A DNA stretch of 35,481 bases from JBBTCJ01 sp038043285. GTDB taxonomy: Bacteria > Planctomycetota > Phycisphaerae > UBA1845. The stretch spans positions 1-35,481 of the forward strand of contig JBBTCJ010000052.1 in the NCBI GenBank assembly GCA_038043285.1, written 5' to 3'. The notes under the pieces were generated by a model. The model was not told where the DNA came from and made no database searches. It saw only the letters and a list, made by a program, of their open reading frames with translations. Made by a program: the position numbers and the translations under genes. Below, piece after piece: positions 33,792 to 35,481 of the stretch. Positions within the stretch are counted from its first letter, which is position 1. Each line of letters opens with the position of its first letter.

Positions 33792-34469
33792 TTACAGCGG
33801 CGAGCTGTCATCCCGACCGCGTCCATTGCCTCCGACGCCCAGGGAAAGAAGTCCGATTCCGTCCGACTCCGCATCCACGGTCAGATCGGCGTGGTCGCTT
33901 TGGACAAAGCTAACTTGCGCCCGGATGTCCGCGGACGGAGCACGCGCCGCGACTTGGAAAACCTCCGCCGGGCCGATCCGCACCACCGATCGCGGGCTTG
34001 GGGCTAAGCCGGTCCACGGACCAACGGTCACTGCGAGCACAATCGCCGCCGCGGCCGCAAGCGGCGCGCCCACCCGGAAAACCATTCGCGGCAGGCGATA
34101 CTTGCGTGCGACCGGGGCTATTCTCGAGATCACCGCCGAGGCAAACATCGTCTCATCGAAGTCAACGGCCGAGTTCGCCCAGCGCGCCAGGATATCGTCG
34201 ACCTTTGAGAGCGACGCGCCATCGAACTTTCCAGTGACCATCGCCTGGATCAGTTGGGCCGAAGTGTCCCAGTCCACCTCGATCGACGAGGCGCCCCATT
34301 GTCGAACGACCGCGTCCACAGCCCGCAGCCCGTCCACTTCCGCGCGGAGCGCTTCCGAACCGACGAGCGCTTCCTGAAGCCGTTGGCGCTCGTCAGCGGA
34401 CAGGTCTCCGTCGATCTCGCGGCTGGCGAGATAGGCCGGATCGTTCGGGTTGTGCTCGTGTCCGCTCAT
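33792..34469 (-). CDS. Membrane anti-sigma factor, zinc-less type
   Basis: The 225-residue product begins with a short helical domain of the anti-sigma type (LASREIDGDLSADERQRLQEAL..SEALRAEVDGLRAVD). The HxxxCxxC zinc motif common in such domains is absent, as often in planctomycete versions. A transmembrane helix lies at about 132-155 (VGAPLAAAAAIVLAVTVGPW) and about 70 residues follow outside. It should hold the neighbouring ECF sigma factor at the membrane until a signal arrives. The start at 34469 follows GGGAAAC; an ATG at 34490 is possible. It lies 34 bases after the sigma gene and 45 before the STN-domain gene. Confidence 0.82.
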   Translation of the reverse strand: MSGHEHNPNDPAYLASREIDGDLSADERQRLQEALVGSEALRAEVDGLRAVDAVVRQWGASSIEVDWDTSAQLIQAMVTGKFDGASLSKVDDILARWANSAVDFDETMFASAVISRIAPVARKYRLPRMVFRVGAPLAAAAAIVLAVTVGPWTGLAPSPRSVVRIGPAEVFQVAARAPSADIRAQVSFVQSDHADLTVDAESDGIGLLSLGVGGNGRGRDDSSPL

Positions 34470-34503
34470 GGTTGTTTCCCGCCGGGTCATTGCCCTCGAA
34501 ACA

Positions 34504-35130
34504 TCAAAGATGTTCCGCGAGCAGCTCCCGGAGTTTTCTTCTTGCCTGAAACACGTTCCATTTCACCAGCTCCACGCTGCATCCAAGAACGGCGGCCACG
34601 TCCTTCTGCGGCATTTGCTCGACGCTGAACAGAATCAACGCCAGCCGCTGCTTCTCCGGCAGCTTTTCCAGGGCCGCGCTGACCGCCGCGTGAAGCTCCG
34701 TCGGAAGCGTGTCGTCCCCGCTGGTTTCCGTGCGCGCGAGTCGCAACCCGGTTCCCGGATGACGGACCTCAGCCGCATCGACCGCCGTGTCCTCCAGCGG
34801 AGCCGCCTTCCGATGCGCTCGCGCCCGACGGAAGTTCAACGCAAGGTTGCTGACCGTCCGCAGGAGCCACGGGCCGAACCGCGCCGGATCTTCAAGCTGA
34901 CCAAGGCTTCGGAACGCCCGAACGAAAGCATCCTGGGCGACGTCCGACGCGTCTTCGGTATTCCCCAGAAGCCGGAACGCCACGGACACCGCCTGGCGCT
35001 GGTGCATGCGAACGAGCGAGCCAAACGCGTTCGTGTCGCCTTCCTTCGCCCGCGCGACCAGGTCGACCTTGGTGGATTCCATTAACGCGACTTCGGTGTC
35101 CAAGGCGGTCGGTTCCAGGGGGTTAGACAC
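34504..35130 (-). CDS. ECF family RNA polymerase sigma factor
   Basis: ECF sigma factors redirect RNA polymerase to stress or envelope genes and are usually held by an anti-sigma factor. The 208-residue product has the sigma-2 region (VRMHQRQAVSVAFRLLGN, EDASDVAQDAFVRAFRSL, DPARFGPWLLRTVSNLALNFRR), a linker of about 45 residues, and the sigma-4 region (ALEKLPEKQRLALILFSVE, KDVAAVLGCSVELVKWNVFQAR). The GTG at 35130 gives the longest form; an ATG at 35082 (MESTKVDLVARAKEGD) is an equally likely start. It is the first gene of a three-gene leftward unit. The upstream 190 bases are shared with the divergent panC fragment. Confidence 0.9.
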   Translation of the reverse strand: MSNPLEPTALDTEVALMESTKVDLVARAKEGDTNAFGSLVRMHQRQAVSVAFRLLGNTEDASDVAQDAFVRAFRSLGQLEDPARFGPWLLRTVSNLALNFRRARAHRKAAPLEDTAVDAAEVRHPGTGLRLARTETSGDDTLPTELHAAVSAALEKLPEKQRLALILFSVEQMPQKDVAAVLGCSVELVKWNVFQARRKLRELLAEHL

Positions 35131-35288
35131 GCGGAACGCCCCAGGGTTAGGGTCGCCGCGCCCGCGTCCACCGGGTCGTCATCGGGCATCGACGGACGAT
35201 CTGGTGAGACGTTCCTCAACTCATTATCGGGCATAAGCCGTCGTTCGGCGATTGGCCTGCGGGGTAGGGCTGGATTGGTGCCTCCCGC

Positions 35289-35294
35289 TATAAT
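35289..35294 (+). promoter_or_regulatory. Consensus -10 box (TATAAT) before the panC fragment
   Basis: A perfect TATAAT in the context CCGCTATAATGCC lies 27 bases before the panC ATG. No standard -35 box is seen at 16-18 bases. Confidence 0.45.
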
Positions 35295-35321
35295 GCCGGC
35301 GGAGTCAGGATCCCTGGAACG

Positions 35322-35426
35322 ATGGACGTTTTCACCGAGATCGAGCCGTGCCGCGGGGCGGTGCGAGACGCCCAACGGAACGGACTGCGCGTCGGTCTGG
35401 TTCCGACTCGGGGTCAAGCGTTTTGA
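35322..35426 (+). pseudogene. panC: N-terminal fragment of pantoate-beta-alanine ligase, broken by a junction
   Basis: PanC joins pantoate and beta-alanine to make pantothenate. The 34-codon frame from the ATG at 35322 reads like a PanC N-terminus: a strand and helix (TEIEPCRGAVRDAQRNG) and then RVGLVPT, where the family continues with MGALHxGH, the ATP-binding HIGH-type motif. Here the similarity stops at 35408 and the frame closes at 35424-35426. The next bases encode ribosomal protein L27 in another frame. The real gene presumably continued normally; this copy cannot make an enzyme. An assembly chimera is the simplest cause. Confidence 0.72.
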
Positions 35427-35481
35427 CGGTGAGGGAGTGCTCGCGGGCAACATTCTGGTGCGCCAGCGCGGCACGCAGTTT
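35404..35481 (+). pseudogene. rpmA: Internal fragment of ribosomal protein L27, fused out of frame
   Basis: From 35404 to the window end the frame reads RLGVKRFDGEGVLAGNILVR then QRGTQF, the conserved core of L27 that normally follows MAHKKGxGSxRNGRDS. The start of L27 is absent: upstream in this frame there is only unrelated sequence, because the panC N-terminus is encoded there in a different frame. Only 26 codons are visible and the gene runs off the window. L27 genes normally follow rplU (L21), which is not here. The junction with panC lies within 35403-35412. Confidence 0.85.

Noticed and set aside
35293..35403. L27 frame extended upstream to an ATG at 35293
   Set aside because: The extension does not resemble the L27 N-terminus, its ATG overlaps the TATAAT box, and the same bases encode a good PanC N-terminus in another frame.

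Overview
The window reads as GC-rich chromosomal DNA from a Planctomycetota bacterium, perhaps of the Phycisphaerae side; this is inferred from gene content, not from a search. Pointers are a leftward MoxR / DUF58 / von Willebrand A / DUF4175 array, a squalene-cyclase-repeat protein, a very large PQQ-type propeller protein, a membrane protein ending in a CxxCGYDL...CPECG zinc ribbon, an ECF sigma factor with a zinc-less anti-sigma factor, and the GGCAATC heptamer repeat. All of these are habitual in that phylum. Housekeeping genes (L35, L20, Ffh, ClpB, TilS) are intact in outline. No mobile element, phage gene, tRNA, rRNA or CRISPR array was seen.

Layout. 1-857 (+): rpmI and rplT behind a probable promoter and structured leader; no infC is visible upstream. 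1037-19338 (-): nine genes in one direction, in transcription order: twin-propeller PQQ-like protein, cyclase-repeat protein (TGATG overlap), MoxR ATPase, DUF58 protein (32-bp overlap), BatA-like vWA protein, second vWA protein, DUF4175 membrane protein, Gln-rich coiled-coil protein, small TPR-like membrane protein. 19565-20989 (-): ffh. 21188-21609 (+): a hicB-hicA pair whose toxin is shortened. 21640-24435 (-): clpB, interrupted in frame by three 30-bp tandem repeats. 24663-31163 (+): tilS, a GT-C type membrane glycosyltransferase and a giant AsmA-like protein. 31311-32537 (+): a duplicated-module zinc-ribbon membrane protein. 32613-35130 (-): ECF sigma factor, anti-sigma factor and an exported protein with STN-like domains. 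35322-35481 (+): the first 29 codons of panC running out of frame into the middle of rpmA (L27), almost certainly a chimeric junction.

How the genes may work together. The leftward array looks like one envelope programme: MoxR (AAA+) would remodel or activate vWA partners, DUF58 and BatA-like proteins would present MIDAS domains, and the DUF4175, coiled-coil and TPR-like proteins would form a membrane-anchored periplasmic assembly. The propeller and cyclase-repeat proteins are exported partners by context only. The GT-C enzyme and AsmA-like protein suggest envelope glycan or lipid work. The sigma / anti-sigma / STN trio suggests a cell-surface signalling unit.

No gene-free stretch exceeds about 300 bases, unless the PQQ-like protein starts at an internal ATG near 19122; the gap to ffh would then be about 440 bases and holds only an 8-bp inverted repeat. 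Start codons are uncertain for several leftward genes because Shine-Dalgarno sites are weak; this is stated for each.
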